Source of the DNA: an uncultured Amylibacter sp.
GTDB taxonomy: Bacteria; Pseudomonadota; Alphaproteobacteria; Rhodobacterales; Rhodobacteraceae
NCBI GenBank assembly: GCA_905181935.1
Contig: CAJIZV010000002.1
Span: 496,001-560,000, forward strand
Length of the DNA stretch: 64,000 nt
Direction of reading: 5' to 3'
Of the stretch, positions 16,957 through 25,927 are shown one piece after another (the first letter of the stretch is position 1; the number at the start of each line of letters is the position of its first letter). The notes beneath the pieces were generated by a model, which was not told where the DNA came from, ran no database searches, and saw only the letters and a list, made by a program, of their open reading frames with translations. A program made the translations under genes and the position numbers.

Positions 16957-18675
16957 ATTATGCTTTTTTGACAAAAGCCATTCAGGAAGGCCAGCCTGCG
17001 CTTGACCACTTAAGGAGGCTAGTGCACAATTCTTCAAACTCCCAAAACGCACATCTCGGCCTGTAAGGCCCTTTCCATAATGCGCATATTTTCCTGAATT
17101 TGTCATCAAAACCAAAGTATCAACTGGAAATACAGGCTCAGTAATTGAGCACCAACAAATGTCAGAAATAACTTGTATGCCTGCATCTTTAAGTCGATCA
17201 AAAATACCTTCAGCTTTCATTTGTGAAAGAGTTTGGCGACCAACAGTTATAATTGTCTTTGTTAAAGCAAAACACTGTTGATTATTAAAAAAATCAGCGA
17301 ATTTTCTGCATTCCATAATTGAAGCATGCGGACTACCTATTGCCACAAGATCAATTTTGTCATCGCCAACATTAAATTCGTGCCATAGATCAACCAAATC
17401 ATTTATTGTAATGTTAAGCTGTTTCGCATCAGAGGATATTGGCAGATGTCCTTCTGGTGTGTGACCACGCATATGAATTAACGGAGCGGCAGAAGTTGTG
17501 CCAAAAGCTGCACAAAGCGACTTAAGGTCATCTAATGTTGGAGAAAGTGCTTCAAGACCACATAATACTGGAATACCATTTGGAGATTTAGTACCCGCCA
17601 ACCAACCCAACATTGGCCAAAAAGCATCATCAAAATTTTCAGGAATTTCTACGTGCAACTCACAGGTAGGCACCCTATTTTTAGCTAAATACACACCAGT
17701 ATTTGGTGCTCGTCCCGTCATAGCAATAAACAGGTCAAGATAGTCTGGGTGTTTTTGAGTGCGCGCACCAAGTACCGAGTTTGCAAAAATAACTGCATTA
17801 GATTCTGACCATCCAATTGCTTCATTTTCAATAGGAATGTCATCAAGTAAATATGGTGCACAAGTAAAAGTTGGACGTGCGCCCATATTGACGTAAGCAT
17901 CGGCAAGTCGACTTGCTTTCATACCAAAATCAGGTGTAAACCCTTGGGAATGCCAGTTTTCTCTATCCACAGAAATTGCATTAATCGTAGTTGGAATACA
18001 GGTTTTTGCTCCCATATCATGCATCTTTTCAGCAAAATCAAGATTGGCATCATGCGCTAAAATGCAACCATCAATATGGCCACGGGATACATCAATTAAC
18101 TCAGTTGCACCTTGTACAGATGCCATAAGACAGATGACTTCTATTGCAAGTTTACGAGCCTGCCCGTCATGACCTTTAATTATATTTAGATCAGATGCAA
18201 CAAGTTGAAGGTTTTGAGTATTTGGCTTTAAAAGCAAAATAGACTGATCCAAAAAAGACAGATTATCATTATAAATCTCTGCTACTTTTGCTTTGGACAA
18301 AGCGTCATAAGTAAATTCAGGAAGGCGCAAAATAGCCACAGGTTTTTCAAACAATTTAGCTGCAATAATCGCACCAAGCGTTAAAATATCCTCTTCTTCT
18401 CGAAAAACAAGTGCCGCTGGAGCCAACCCAATACGTGCCAACTGCAGTAAGACACCACTACCACTACAAGAACCTCGAGAAGTTGGCATTAAAACAATTT
18501 TACCCGTCAGTATTTCACCATGATTAGGGTGATGTACATCAATGATTGTTCCAGTACTTGGGTCAACGCCACCCCAAAAGCTCAAACCCTCTGCGCAAGT
18601 AAGAACTTGGCCCTTGGCGTCATTTTGAACAAACAGCATAGCTTTTGTTGATACATCTATATTCATAACTGACAT
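16951..18675 (-). CDS. AcnX-family dehydratase (fused DUF126 and DUF521)
   Basis: This 574-residue protein joins the small swivel domain (DUF126, about residues 20-135, with PTSRGSCSGSGVLLQLARIG) to the large aconitase-X domain (about 145-560). The latter has TFTCAPYLLDDIP and WSESNAVIFANSVLGART, the strongest AcnX signature. Characterised fused bacterial AcnX enzymes dehydrate cis-3-hydroxy-L-proline to pyrroline-2-carboxylate; archaeal split forms act on mevalonate 5-phosphate. The fused form and amino-acid context make a hydroxyproline-type substrate most likely, but no pyrroline-2-carboxylate reductase gene was recognised nearby. The gene ends in a terminator hairpin, and an upstream gap of about 190 bp separates it from the renalase-like gene. 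Confidence 0.88.
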   Translation of the reverse strand: MSVMNIDVSTKAMLFVQNDAKGQVLTCAEGLSFWGGVDPSTGTIIDVHHPNHGEILTGKIVLMPTSRGSCSGSGVLLQLARIGLAPAALVFREEEDILTLGAIIAAKLFEKPVAILRLPEFTYDALSKAKVAEIYNDNLSFLDQSILLLKPNTQNLQLVASDLNIIKGHDGQARKLAIEVICLMASVQGATELIDVSRGHIDGCILAHDANLDFAEKMHDMGAKTCIPTTINAISVDRENWHSQGFTPDFGMKASRLADAYVNMGARPTFTCAPYLLDDIPIENEAIGWSESNAVIFANSVLGARTQKHPDYLDLFIAMTGRAPNTGVYLAKNRVPTCELHVEIPENFDDAFWPMLGWLAGTKSPNGIPVLCGLEALSPTLDDLKSLCAAFGTTSAAPLIHMRGHTPEGHLPISSDAKQLNITINDLVDLWHEFNVGDDKIDLVAIGSPHASIMECRKFADFFNNQQCFALTKTIITVGRQTLSQMKAEGIFDRLKDAGIQVISDICWCSITEPVFPVDTLVLMTNSGKYAHYGKGLTGRDVRFGSLKNCALASLSGQAQAGLPEWLLSKKHNI

Positions 18676-18824
18676 TCACATATCAAATTCATGAAGTCTT
18701 CCCAAAAATTAAAACTCAATATATTTATGCTAGCATCAATTACAAAATCTAATTCTTACCAATATAACTAAACTGCCATTCAAATTATTATAAAAGCAAG
18801 ATAAAATATATTTATACTAGTTGA

Positions 18825-18866
18825 AAAATTATTTTAATGGCAAAGCAACCTTTGAGGCAACCATTA
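18825..18866 (-). terminator. possible terminator after the renalase-like gene
   Basis: On the minus strand TAATGG and CCATTA (18861-18866 and 18835-18840) pair around an inner AAAGG/CCTTT helix, then AAATAATTTTTC follows. The stop codon lies within the first arm. Stem stability is modest. Confidence 0.4.
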
Positions 18867-19799
18867 TAGCCCCTGCTCAATAAGATCAGTTGCAATCGCA
18901 GTACCACTGCTCCAAGCATCTTCAACTTCTGGCCCAATACACCAATCACCACCCAGATAGAGTTTTTTATCAGGTGTGCGGATGAAATTTTCCCCCAATG
19001 GCTTGGATACTCGAGAATATAGCCACCGATGTGCAACAGAATGCGTAACGCAATCATTACTAATATTCAGATGATCACACAAAAAAGGCAGCATTTTTGA
19101 TGCAATATTAGGTAAGTCACCTTCAAGGTGTGCCTGAGTAAAATTTATATTTGCATGAGCAATCCATGCGGAAGTATTCGCTTGCGGTCTGAGTGGCTTT
19201 CGACACTCCTGCGTAATAGATACTAAAGGAAAGCCTTCAGGTATTGGGATAACATTCGAAGGATTTCCAGAAATCGCAACCATTAATGTTAAATCTGGTG
19301 ACATTTGAACATCAGATACCCGCTTCACTAGCGAATGATTGTCCCCAAGGAGACCCTTGATCTGAGGTGCCGGTATGGTCATCACAACATGTGTGGCATC
19401 ATAGTGAACATCATCATAAAATAAACGCCATTCCTGCCCATTAGGCCGTAATGCTTTAATTTGCGTTCCAAGACGGACATCTAAACCAGCAGCCAACCCT
19501 TTGGGAATTGATGACATTCCAGGAGTTCCAACTATTAGCGACCTTCCAGTCCCATCATCCCAAATATCAGCATTACCTGTATCAATTAATCCACGTAATA
19601 CATGGGAAAAGTTATCATTATTTGTATCAATGTATGGCGCACCATGATCAAATCGATGATTATCAGTACGACGAGTGGCAACACGTCCACCAATTCCACG
19701 CCCCTTGTCAAATAAAACAGGTTGAAAACCAGCATCCGATAAAGTTTTTGCGCAAGCTAGTCCAGTAATACCAGCTCCTATAATTGCAATACGTGTCAT
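18864..19799 (-). CDS. renalase-like NAD(P)/FAD-dependent amine-oxidase-fold protein
   Basis: The 311-residue flavoprotein has the dinucleotide motif IAIIGAGITGLACAKTLSDAG at its N-terminus, then LFDKGRGIGGRVATRR and FDHGAPYI, which are typical of the renalase/FAD-amine-oxidase subfamily. A C-terminal LYLGGDWCIGPEVEDAWSSG loop contacts FAD. Bacterial renalases oxidise wrong isomers of dihydro-NAD(P) back to usable NAD(P)+. Its start overlaps the photolyase-like stop by four bases (ATGA), so the two are translationally coupled. Similar flavoprotein genes often accompany photolyase genes in aquatic bacteria. The reaction here is not proven. Confidence 0.75.
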   Translation of the reverse strand: MTRIAIIGAGITGLACAKTLSDAGFQPVLFDKGRGIGGRVATRRTDNHRFDHGAPYIDTNNDNFSHVLRGLIDTGNADIWDDGTGRSLIVGTPGMSSIPKGLAAGLDVRLGTQIKALRPNGQEWRLFYDDVHYDATHVVMTIPAPQIKGLLGDNHSLVKRVSDVQMSPDLTLMVAISGNPSNVIPIPEGFPLVSITQECRKPLRPQANTSAWIAHANINFTQAHLEGDLPNIASKMLPFLCDHLNISNDCVTHSVAHRWLYSRVSKPLGENFIRTPDKKLYLGGDWCIGPEVEDAWSSGTAIATDLIEQGL

Positions 19800-21013
19800 A
19801 ATATTAATGCTTTCTCCAAAATAATAGGAATTTGTTTTTTTACTTTGAAGAAACCTGCTGTAGCATAAGGCCAGATCGCATTATCCCATTCTCTTCGTTG
19901 TTCACACAATTTAATATTTAGATCGTTGAGAAATGGTTCTGCTTGTTTCAACCAATCCCAAAGCGGACCGCATGTGATAAATGGTGTAAAAACTTGTTTA
20001 GCTCCTACTTCTTGTGCCCAATTGGCAAGAGTTTTAGGATGATTTGCTTTTAGATGTATTGAACTTTTATTCAGGCGCATTGCAGCATCAAATAGTGCTC
20101 CATTTTCAAAAGATAGGATAGTGTTGGAAACAGGTCTAGATGAACGCAGGTGACTACAAGAAAGTGTCGCCGTACCCTTTATATTAAATCCAGAAAGATC
20201 AAAATCTTCGATCTGGCAATCTTCGTCAGTAACCAAAACCGCAGTAGGAACACCAGACTTTGGTTTCTGAACATCGCGTAAGCTTAATAATGTTGGTAAT
20301 CCCTCAGGCTCAGTTTCTTCTAAACCATGACATACATCCGCTAATTCACCATCAAGTGGATTAAAGCGACCATTGGTAAACATAGAAATATTTTCCGCAC
20401 GTGCAATATAGGGTTTGCCACGAGTATGAAGCCCTGCAACCCAACGCCAACTAAGTGTATTAGATGCTGCATCTCCATCAAGTAGGTGCCGATAAAAAAA
20501 ATCTGCCCCCAATCGCCATGGCAAACCAAGGGTAAAAATCCAAATTGAGGCAAACCACATTCTTGCATGATTGTGAAGATAGCCAGTATCTAACAGTTCT
20601 CGGGCCCATTCATCAAAATAGTCTAATCCAGTTTGAGCAGATTCGGCACGTTCAATTTTTTGTCGTAACAAATGATTATTCTCTAACAAAATACAATCAT
20701 TATACAGTCCACTTACATAACTATCCCAAACTTGTGGGCGCCGTTCAAGCCAGCCTTTAAAGTAGCCCCGCCAAATGACCTCTTCAATAAACTTTTTAGA
20801 TACATCCGGCCCATGTGCAGTAACTGATGCACAAACCACTTCTTTTTCTGTTATTAATCTGCGACAGATATAAAAAGATAAAGTGGACACAGCTTTATGT
20901 TTATTCAGCCCATAATCATAATTTCGTTTATTTTCATAATGAGTTCCCATATTTGGGATGAATTCCTGTAAAGCTAACAATCCAGCTGCTCTAGTTGGGA
21001 ATAAATTAGACAT
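19796..21013 (-). CDS. photolyase/cryptochrome-like protein with permuted domains
   Basis: The protein starts directly with the photolyase FAD-binding domain: FPTRAAGLLALQEF, then FIEEVIWRGYFKGWLERRP, then GYLHNHARMWFAS and HLLDGDAASNTLSWRWVAG (about residues 4-240). The normal N-terminal alpha/beta domain is absent there. Instead, residues about 250-405 hold a Rossmann-like segment, from PTAVLVTDEDCQIEDF to NAIWPYATAGFFKVKKQIPI, which resembles that domain moved to the C-terminus. I chose the ATG at 21013 (405 residues) because AGGTG lies seven bases upstream; an in-frame start at 21055 lacks a site. It may repair DNA or sense light. It is coupled to the renalase-like gene. Confidence 0.75.
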   Translation of the reverse strand: MSNLFPTRAAGLLALQEFIPNMGTHYENKRNYDYGLNKHKAVSTLSFYICRRLITEKEVVCASVTAHGPDVSKKFIEEVIWRGYFKGWLERRPQVWDSYVSGLYNDCILLENNHLLRQKIERAESAQTGLDYFDEWARELLDTGYLHNHARMWFASIWIFTLGLPWRLGADFFYRHLLDGDAASNTLSWRWVAGLHTRGKPYIARAENISMFTNGRFNPLDGELADVCHGLEETEPEGLPTLLSLRDVQKPKSGVPTAVLVTDEDCQIEDFDLSGFNIKGTATLSCSHLRSSRPVSNTILSFENGALFDAAMRLNKSSIHLKANHPKTLANWAQEVGAKQVFTPFITCGPLWDWLKQAEPFLNDLNIKLCEQRREWDNAIWPYATAGFFKVKKQIPIILEKALIL

Positions 21014-21152
21014 TTTGCTACACCTATTTCTTATAATTTTTAAATGGTCTCCCAACCATCTAAATTTGACCCAGTGTGACTTTGCAGATAAAATTTTTAA
21101 AACTTAAAAAATCATATTTTTTCATTAATTAAGGCCTAATAATCAAATTTAT

Positions 21153-22028
21153 TTACAACCACCCTGCTGCCATCTGGCGCTGATGAGCAACCATAGCATT
21201 ACGCATTAAAATTGCCACTGTGACTGGACCAACTCCACCTGGAACAGGGGTAATCCATCCTGCAATCTCAATAACTGCATCAGTATCGACGTCTCCAACT
21301 ATCTTAGTTCCATCTGGGGTATCAATTTGATTTATGCCAATATCAATAACAACAGCACCTGGCTTAATCATATCTGAACCAATTAAATGTGCTTTACCAA
21401 CAGCTACTACAACTACATCTGCACGCCTTGAGTGCATAGCAACAGAACGGGTCATATGATGGCAAACAGTTACAGTACAACCCTCAGCCATTAACATCAT
21501 AGCGGCTGGCTTCCCTACAATTTCCGAATGGCCAATCATAACAACTTCAAGCCCCTCCATGGGAAGGCCAGTCTCTTTTATTAAAACAACACTTGCTGCA
21601 GCAGTACAAGGTGCGAGTGCTACGTCAGAGTAAACAATATTACCAATTGATGCAGGGCTCATACCCTCAACATCTTTAAGTGGATGAATAGCCGATTGTA
21701 GTGACCTTACATTGATGTGTGAAGGCACAGGCCGTTGTAAAATAATACCAAGGACAGTTGTATCTTCATTAAGTGCAAGCAGTTTAGATTTGCATGCATC
21801 TTGAGTAATGTCAGATGGCCAGCTGACCTGCTCAAAAGGCATTCCTGCTTGGTGAGCGCCACGCGCTTGATTTCGCACATAAACTGAAGCTTCAGGCACA
21901 TCTCCAATCAGGATAGAAACAAGTCTAGGCATATCTGGGTGTTGATCAGCATAAGCCTTAACATCTAAAATAATTCGCTTTTTCACAGCTAAACCGTCAA
22001 TTAATCTATTGTCTTTTGGATTATTCAT
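21153..22028 (-). CDS. folD: divergent FolD (methylene-THF dehydrogenase, probably lacking cyclohydrolase)
   Basis: This 291-residue protein has the whole FolD fold: the first-domain LILQRP-type motif (IILQRPVPSH, Q98 kept), the NAD(P)-binding GHSEIVGKPAA near 170, and the C-terminal PVPGGVGPVTVAILMRN. However, the catalytic lysine of the YxxxK motif is Gln (Y50-VRN-Q54), and the usual KDVDG is KDVEG (E121). In the human enzyme the Lys-to-Gln change at the matching position abolishes cyclohydrolase but keeps dehydrogenase activity. It may therefore be a dehydrogenase-only paralogue used in a demethylation route, which is inference. It lies 139 bp from the photolyase-like gene. Confidence 0.85.
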   Translation of the reverse strand: MNNPKDNRLIDGLAVKKRIILDVKAYADQHPDMPRLVSILIGDVPEASVYVRNQARGAHQAGMPFEQVSWPSDITQDACKSKLLALNEDTTVLGIILQRPVPSHINVRSLQSAIHPLKDVEGMSPASIGNIVYSDVALAPCTAAASVVLIKETGLPMEGLEVVMIGHSEIVGKPAAMMLMAEGCTVTVCHHMTRSVAMHSRRADVVVVAVGKAHLIGSDMIKPGAVVIDIGINQIDTPDGTKIVGDVDTDAVIEIAGWITPVPGGVGPVTVAILMRNAMVAHQRQMAAGWL

Positions 22029-22427
22029 CGTTGTTCCTTGCTATTACATGTTCTAAAGCCAAGTTATCAAAAATAATATAATTACCTAAATGCAGGTACA
22101 ACTTAAACAAGAATAGTTATAATAAATATAGTTTTTTCAAGCATAGCATAATATGATAAAAAAATTGCTATCTACTAATTCTGTACCTGACAACACTAAA
22201 CTTTAAATATTTTATTTTAAACGTTGGTCTGCTTAAAATAAAAGTATATTTTTAAAAGTGCGTAAATCTTGGCACAGGGTTTTCTGTAATATGAATTGTC
22301 TCAAATGGGTTTAAAATAAATGATGCAACTTCTAAAGCTAGAGGCTTTTAACTATGTCAAAACTTTATAATTATTTTTTATTACATTTAAAAAATTTTTG
22401 TTTTTTTAAGAAAACTTCTCAAAGACT
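22029..22427. other. 400-bp intergenic region between folD-like and P450 genes
   Basis: Very AT-rich, with no plausible coding frame. It should hold the folD-like promoter (minus strand, right side of folD) and the 3' end of the P450 operon. A weak TAAAGC/GCTTTTA hairpin at 22333-22350 is the only dyad noticed. No riboswitch was recognised. Confidence 0.35.
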
Positions 22428-23624
22428 TTAAACCAAAGATACCAAGAGTGACGTTGGGCCACGAAAGGCGAAGCCCTTAAACTCCACTAAATTTTTATTT
22501 TTTAACGCCAATGCTGGAAAACGAGCAAATAACTTTGGAAATACTACTTGTCCTATAAGCATTCGATACATATCACCTCCAAGGCATTTGTGTGATCCAT
22601 CTCCAAACGTCTGATTATCTTCAGGCCTTCGCCTGACATCAAATAAATGTGGATTTTCCCATATTTCCTCATCGTGATTAGCAGATGCTTGAATGGCCAT
22701 AACCGTTTCTCCTTTAGGTATAAGCATGCCACGCATAATTAAAGATTTTTTAACAATTCTTGGGCTAGCCTGAATTGGAGCAATCCAACGTAAACCTTCT
22801 ATACAGGCCCCAGTCCAATCATTTTGATCTATGCAATACTGTATTTGTTTGGGTTGAGATAATAGACCATACAATGTTGAAAGTAATGCATCTCTTGTCT
22901 CGATAACAGCACCACCAATACAAATTTTCATATTAGTTCTGATCTGACTAACTTCAATTGGATGAGTATGAGAAAGCATGGTTGAAAGAACAGAGTAATC
23001 CATATTTCTATTTTTGTTTGCTATCAGTTGATCAAAACAGAAATTCATTTCCTTATTTTTTTCATCAGACATATTGAATATTTTTTTATCAAAACTTGTA
23101 TTCATTGCCCCAGTAACTAGAGCAGTAGCCCAACTAAGTAATTGTTCATCACTTACATCTTGAATTCCTAAAACTTTCTTTAGATATCTTGCACTTAGAG
23201 GCTGAGCAAAAGCTGTTAAAAGATCTACAGTTTTATTGGTAGCAAGTTCATCTAGCAATTTATCAGTTAAATACTCAAATTCTGATTTCCAATAGCTTGA
23301 TAGGCATGATGGCTCAAATGTTCCCTTCATGGCCTCACGTTCTCGCATGTGTTCACACCCGTCTTTACGCATTAATGTATGACCACCAAATGCACGTTGC
23401 ATTGGTGTAGTTACATCATTTGAGCCAAAATGTTCAGTATCCACCTTCACTCGACGAACATCATCAGCCTTTGTAAAAACAATTCGGCCAATTGCTTTCA
23501 AACGAACAATTGGTGTTCTCTGTCGAAGTCTACGGTACACTGCTGCAGGATCAGAATTCAGCATGGACATGGTAGTATCATCGTCAATTGGAATATCAAA
23601 ACCTATGACAGTCTTTTTACTCAT
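22428..23624 (-). CDS. cytochrome P450
   Basis: This 398-residue soluble bacterial P450 has the heme-ligand motif FGDGSHKCLGG with C347, the ExxR pair E276-R279 in EGLRW, and an I-helix GGAVIETRDAL with E242-T243 as the acid-alcohol pair; the usual AG is AV. A C-helix HMRERE near 92-97 binds the heme propionate. No ferredoxin or reductase gene is nearby, so redox partners must be encoded elsewhere. It closes an operon with a TRAP transporter and an OsmC-like protein, so the imported compound may be its substrate. The C-terminus lies 44 bp after the OsmC gene. Confidence 0.93.
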   Translation of the reverse strand: MSKKTVIGFDIPIDDDTTMSMLNSDPAAVYRRLRQRTPIVRLKAIGRIVFTKADDVRRVKVDTEHFGSNDVTTPMQRAFGGHTLMRKDGCEHMREREAMKGTFEPSCLSSYWKSEFEYLTDKLLDELATNKTVDLLTAFAQPLSARYLKKVLGIQDVSDEQLLSWATALVTGAMNTSFDKKIFNMSDEKNKEMNFCFDQLIANKNRNMDYSVLSTMLSHTHPIEVSQIRTNMKICIGGAVIETRDALLSTLYGLLSQPKQIQYCIDQNDWTGACIEGLRWIAPIQASPRIVKKSLIMRGMLIPKGETVMAIQASANHDEEIWENPHLFDVRRRPEDNQTFGDGSHKCLGGDMYRMLIGQVVFPKLFARFPALALKNKNLVEFKGFAFRGPTSLLVSLV

Positions 23625-23667
23625 GTGTTTGACCGTATTATTAGGTGTAAATTATTACTTATATAAA

Positions 23668-24075
23668 TCACAATGCAGTCCTTGCAGTAAAATTAACTTC
23701 ACAACTTAAAGAATTACTAACTGTACAGATTAATTTTGCTTGCCTCATAATTCGAGGTATTAGATCTTCATTGTCAATAAATTTTCCAATAATTTCAATG
23801 TTAATTCGCTCAATTCGGTTTGGAATATCGAAAGCCTTTATTCCCACAACCTTAATTATAAAAGGATTTAAAAAAAATTTTCGCTGATCTGTAGACCATT
23901 TAATGGACATTACAATACAGGCTCCAAGAGAGGCTAAAAATGTATCAACAGGTGCTTGGATTGGAGGATATGCACTTGCATTAGAAGGATCTATATGAGC
24001 GTATTGAAGAGTATCAGTTCCATTAAAAAAAACAAATATTGGCCCAAAGACTTTAGGCTTTAATTCTACAGTCAT
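23668..24075 (-). CDS. OsmC/Ohr-family protein
   Basis: The 135-residue protein has the two redox cysteines of the OsmC family, one in FLASLGACIVMSIKW (about residue 53) and the second in QAKLICTVSNSL (about 116), with the usual APVDTFLASLGAC lead. OsmC/Ohr proteins reduce organic hydroperoxides. The gene lies 14 bp from the TRAP large subunit and 43 bp before the P450 on the same strand. It may protect against peroxides made by uncoupled P450 turnover or act on an oxidised substrate. Confidence 0.8.
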   Translation of the reverse strand: MTVELKPKVFGPIFVFFNGTDTLQYAHIDPSNASAYPPIQAPVDTFLASLGACIVMSIKWSTDQRKFFLNPFIIKVVGIKAFDIPNRIERINIEIIGKFIDNEDLIPRIMRQAKLICTVSNSLSCEVNFTARTAL

Positions 24076-24089
24076 CTAAATATTCCTAT

Positions 24090-25382
24090 TCAAAAAAGAA
24101 GCTCTGGCAAAAATAGTGCTATTGCTGGAAAAATGGTAAGAATTAAAATAGCAAAAAGGTGGATTAACCAATAAGGAACAGTTGCAGCGGCAACACGCCC
24201 TAAGCTTACCTCATTATTAGTTAATGCGGTCAATACAGATAAATTCAATCCAACCGGCGGTGTCACTTGACCAATTTCAATAACGATCGTTATTAAAACA
24301 CCTATCCAGATTGGATCAAACCCAAGGCCTGTTAGCAAAGGGAAGACTACAGGTAATGTCATAATCATGAGCGACAAACCATCAAAAAAACACCCAAGCA
24401 TCAGATAAATCAGTACAACTATGAGTAATATAGTGTATGCACCGAGCCCACTTTCAGCCACAGACTCAAGGATTTGTTGAGGTACACCAAGGACGCTAAC
24501 TGATTGCGCAAGAATTGTAGCTCCAAGCACTAAAAAGCCAACAGTAGAAAATAAAATTACAGATTGATAAACAGATTCAACTAATTTTTGGAACGTTAAT
24601 TCACCCCAAATAGAAGAAATAAAAACTGCTAGTACAACCCCCACCCCAGCAGCTTCTGTTGGCGTAGCCAAACCAAACATTATGCTACCAATAATTGAAA
24701 ATATTAAAATAAGCAGAGGCCATATCTGCTTGAAGCCAATAATTATCTCAAACAAAGAGCTCGGCGCTTCATCTCGTGGTGCAAGATCTGGATTTCTAAT
24801 ACATTTTATTAAAATATATATCATAAACATACTTCCAACCATGATTCCGGGAATAATGCCTGCTGCAAAAAGACGCCCAATAGAAGTTTCTGTTAATGCT
24901 CCAAAGATAAGAAATGAAAGACTTGGTGGAATAAGTAGACCAAGCGTTCCACCACCAGCAAGACTTCCAACCACTACACTTTTATCATAACCGCGTTTAG
25001 ACATTTCGGGATAAGCAACAGAACCCACAGCAGCAGCTGTCGACAAACTTGATCCACTAACTGCTCCAAATAGAGTACAAACTGCAATGTTTGTATGAAG
25101 TAATCCGCCAGGAACTTTCCGAAAGAGAGGCGAAAAGGCTGAATATGCTTTTTCGCTAATCCCACTTCGTAAAAGTACTTCCCCTAATAAAATAAACATT
25201 GGAACTGCACTAAGTATAAAAGAGTTAAAAACGCTCCAAATGGCATCAATAGCAAGCGAAGTTGCTCCATTGGAGAAAAAATACAGTATTATTAATCCAG
25301 TTAGGCCAAGTGCCGCACCAAGTGCTACGCCTGTACCAGCTGCAACTAGCAGGCCACCTATAAGAGTAATCCATAATAACAT
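24090..25382 (-). CDS. dctM: TRAP transporter large permease (DctM type)
   Basis: The 430-residue protein has twelve membrane helices and the DctM signatures CTLFGAVSGSSLSTAAAVGSVAYPEMSKRGY (here in two parts, about residues 102-133) and ITIVIEIGQVTPPVGLNLSVL near 370. It forms the ion-coupled pathway of the second TRAP system. It shares a base with the end of the DctQ gene and is followed by OsmC and P450 genes with short gaps, so all five genes from 26938 to 22428 look like one operon. Confidence 0.94.
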   Translation of the reverse strand: MLLWITLIGGLLVAAGTGVALGAALGLTGLIILYFFSNGATSLAIDAIWSVFNSFILSAVPMFILLGEVLLRSGISEKAYSAFSPLFRKVPGGLLHTNIAVCTLFGAVSGSSLSTAAAVGSVAYPEMSKRGYDKSVVVGSLAGGGTLGLLIPPSLSFLIFGALTETSIGRLFAAGIIPGIMVGSMFMIYILIKCIRNPDLAPRDEAPSSLFEIIIGFKQIWPLLILIFSIIGSIMFGLATPTEAAGVGVVLAVFISSIWGELTFQKLVESVYQSVILFSTVGFLVLGATILAQSVSVLGVPQQILESVAESGLGAYTILLIVVLIYLMLGCFFDGLSLMIMTLPVVFPLLTGLGFDPIWIGVLITIVIEIGQVTPPVGLNLSVLTALTNNEVSLGRVAAATVPYWLIHLFAILILTIFPAIALFLPELLF

Positions 25383-25924
25383 CAGAGTTTACCAGATATT
25401 TTTGAAAATTTTGGTTTAATGTCTTTAGGGTCAAAACGATCAATAATACCAAACAATCGTGCAATTAATACCGAGCACGTGAGCGTAAGTGAAAAAGGCA
25501 TAGCTGCCATCCACGGGTATAATAGAATACGCGATGTCTCAGTTTTAATGTTTCTATTGAAAGCAAATTCAAACCAAGGAACCGTTTCTATAATCAGCCA
25601 TGTAAAAAACCCTATGCCAAATAACAAAGCCATAATTTGAATTCCCAAATGCCACTGATCCTTCAATTGATCAGCTAAAAGAGAAACACGGACATGCTTT
25701 GATCTCATTGTAACCAAGGGTAAACCAAGAAAAAGTGATAGGCTCAATAATAAACCAACAACTTCTTCAGTTATGTGCAACGGTGCATTTATGAGTTTAC
25801 GCATCAAAACACTCATGAATATAATACCCACAATTGATATCATACTCAGCATAGCCGCTCCAGCACTCACAAGGACCAGCTTTTCCAGTCCTTGTGCAAT
25901 GATTTTATTAAACTCTTTAATCAA
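25382..25924 (-). CDS. dctQ: TRAP transporter small permease (DctQ type)
   Basis: The 180-residue protein has four predicted helices and the usual DctQ length. Recognisable parts are NAPLHITEEVVGLLLSLSLFLGLPLVTMRSKHVRVSLLADQ (about residues 40-80, given in two blocks around FLGLP), with the conserved HVRVSLL, and ILLYPWMAAMPFSLTL in the last third. It starts 3 bp after the binding-protein stop and ends on the first base of the large permease gene. It joins the binding protein's substrate to the DctM channel. Confidence 0.9.
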   Translation of the reverse strand: MIKEFNKIIAQGLEKLVLVSAGAAMLSMISIVGIIFMSVLMRKLINAPLHITEEVVGLLLSLSLFLGLPLVTMRSKHVRVSLLADQLKDQWHLGIQIMALLFGIGFFTWLIIETVPWFEFAFNRNIKTETSRILLYPWMAAMPFSLTLTCSVLIARLFGIIDRFDPKDIKPKFSKISGKL

Positions 25925-25927
25925 ACC

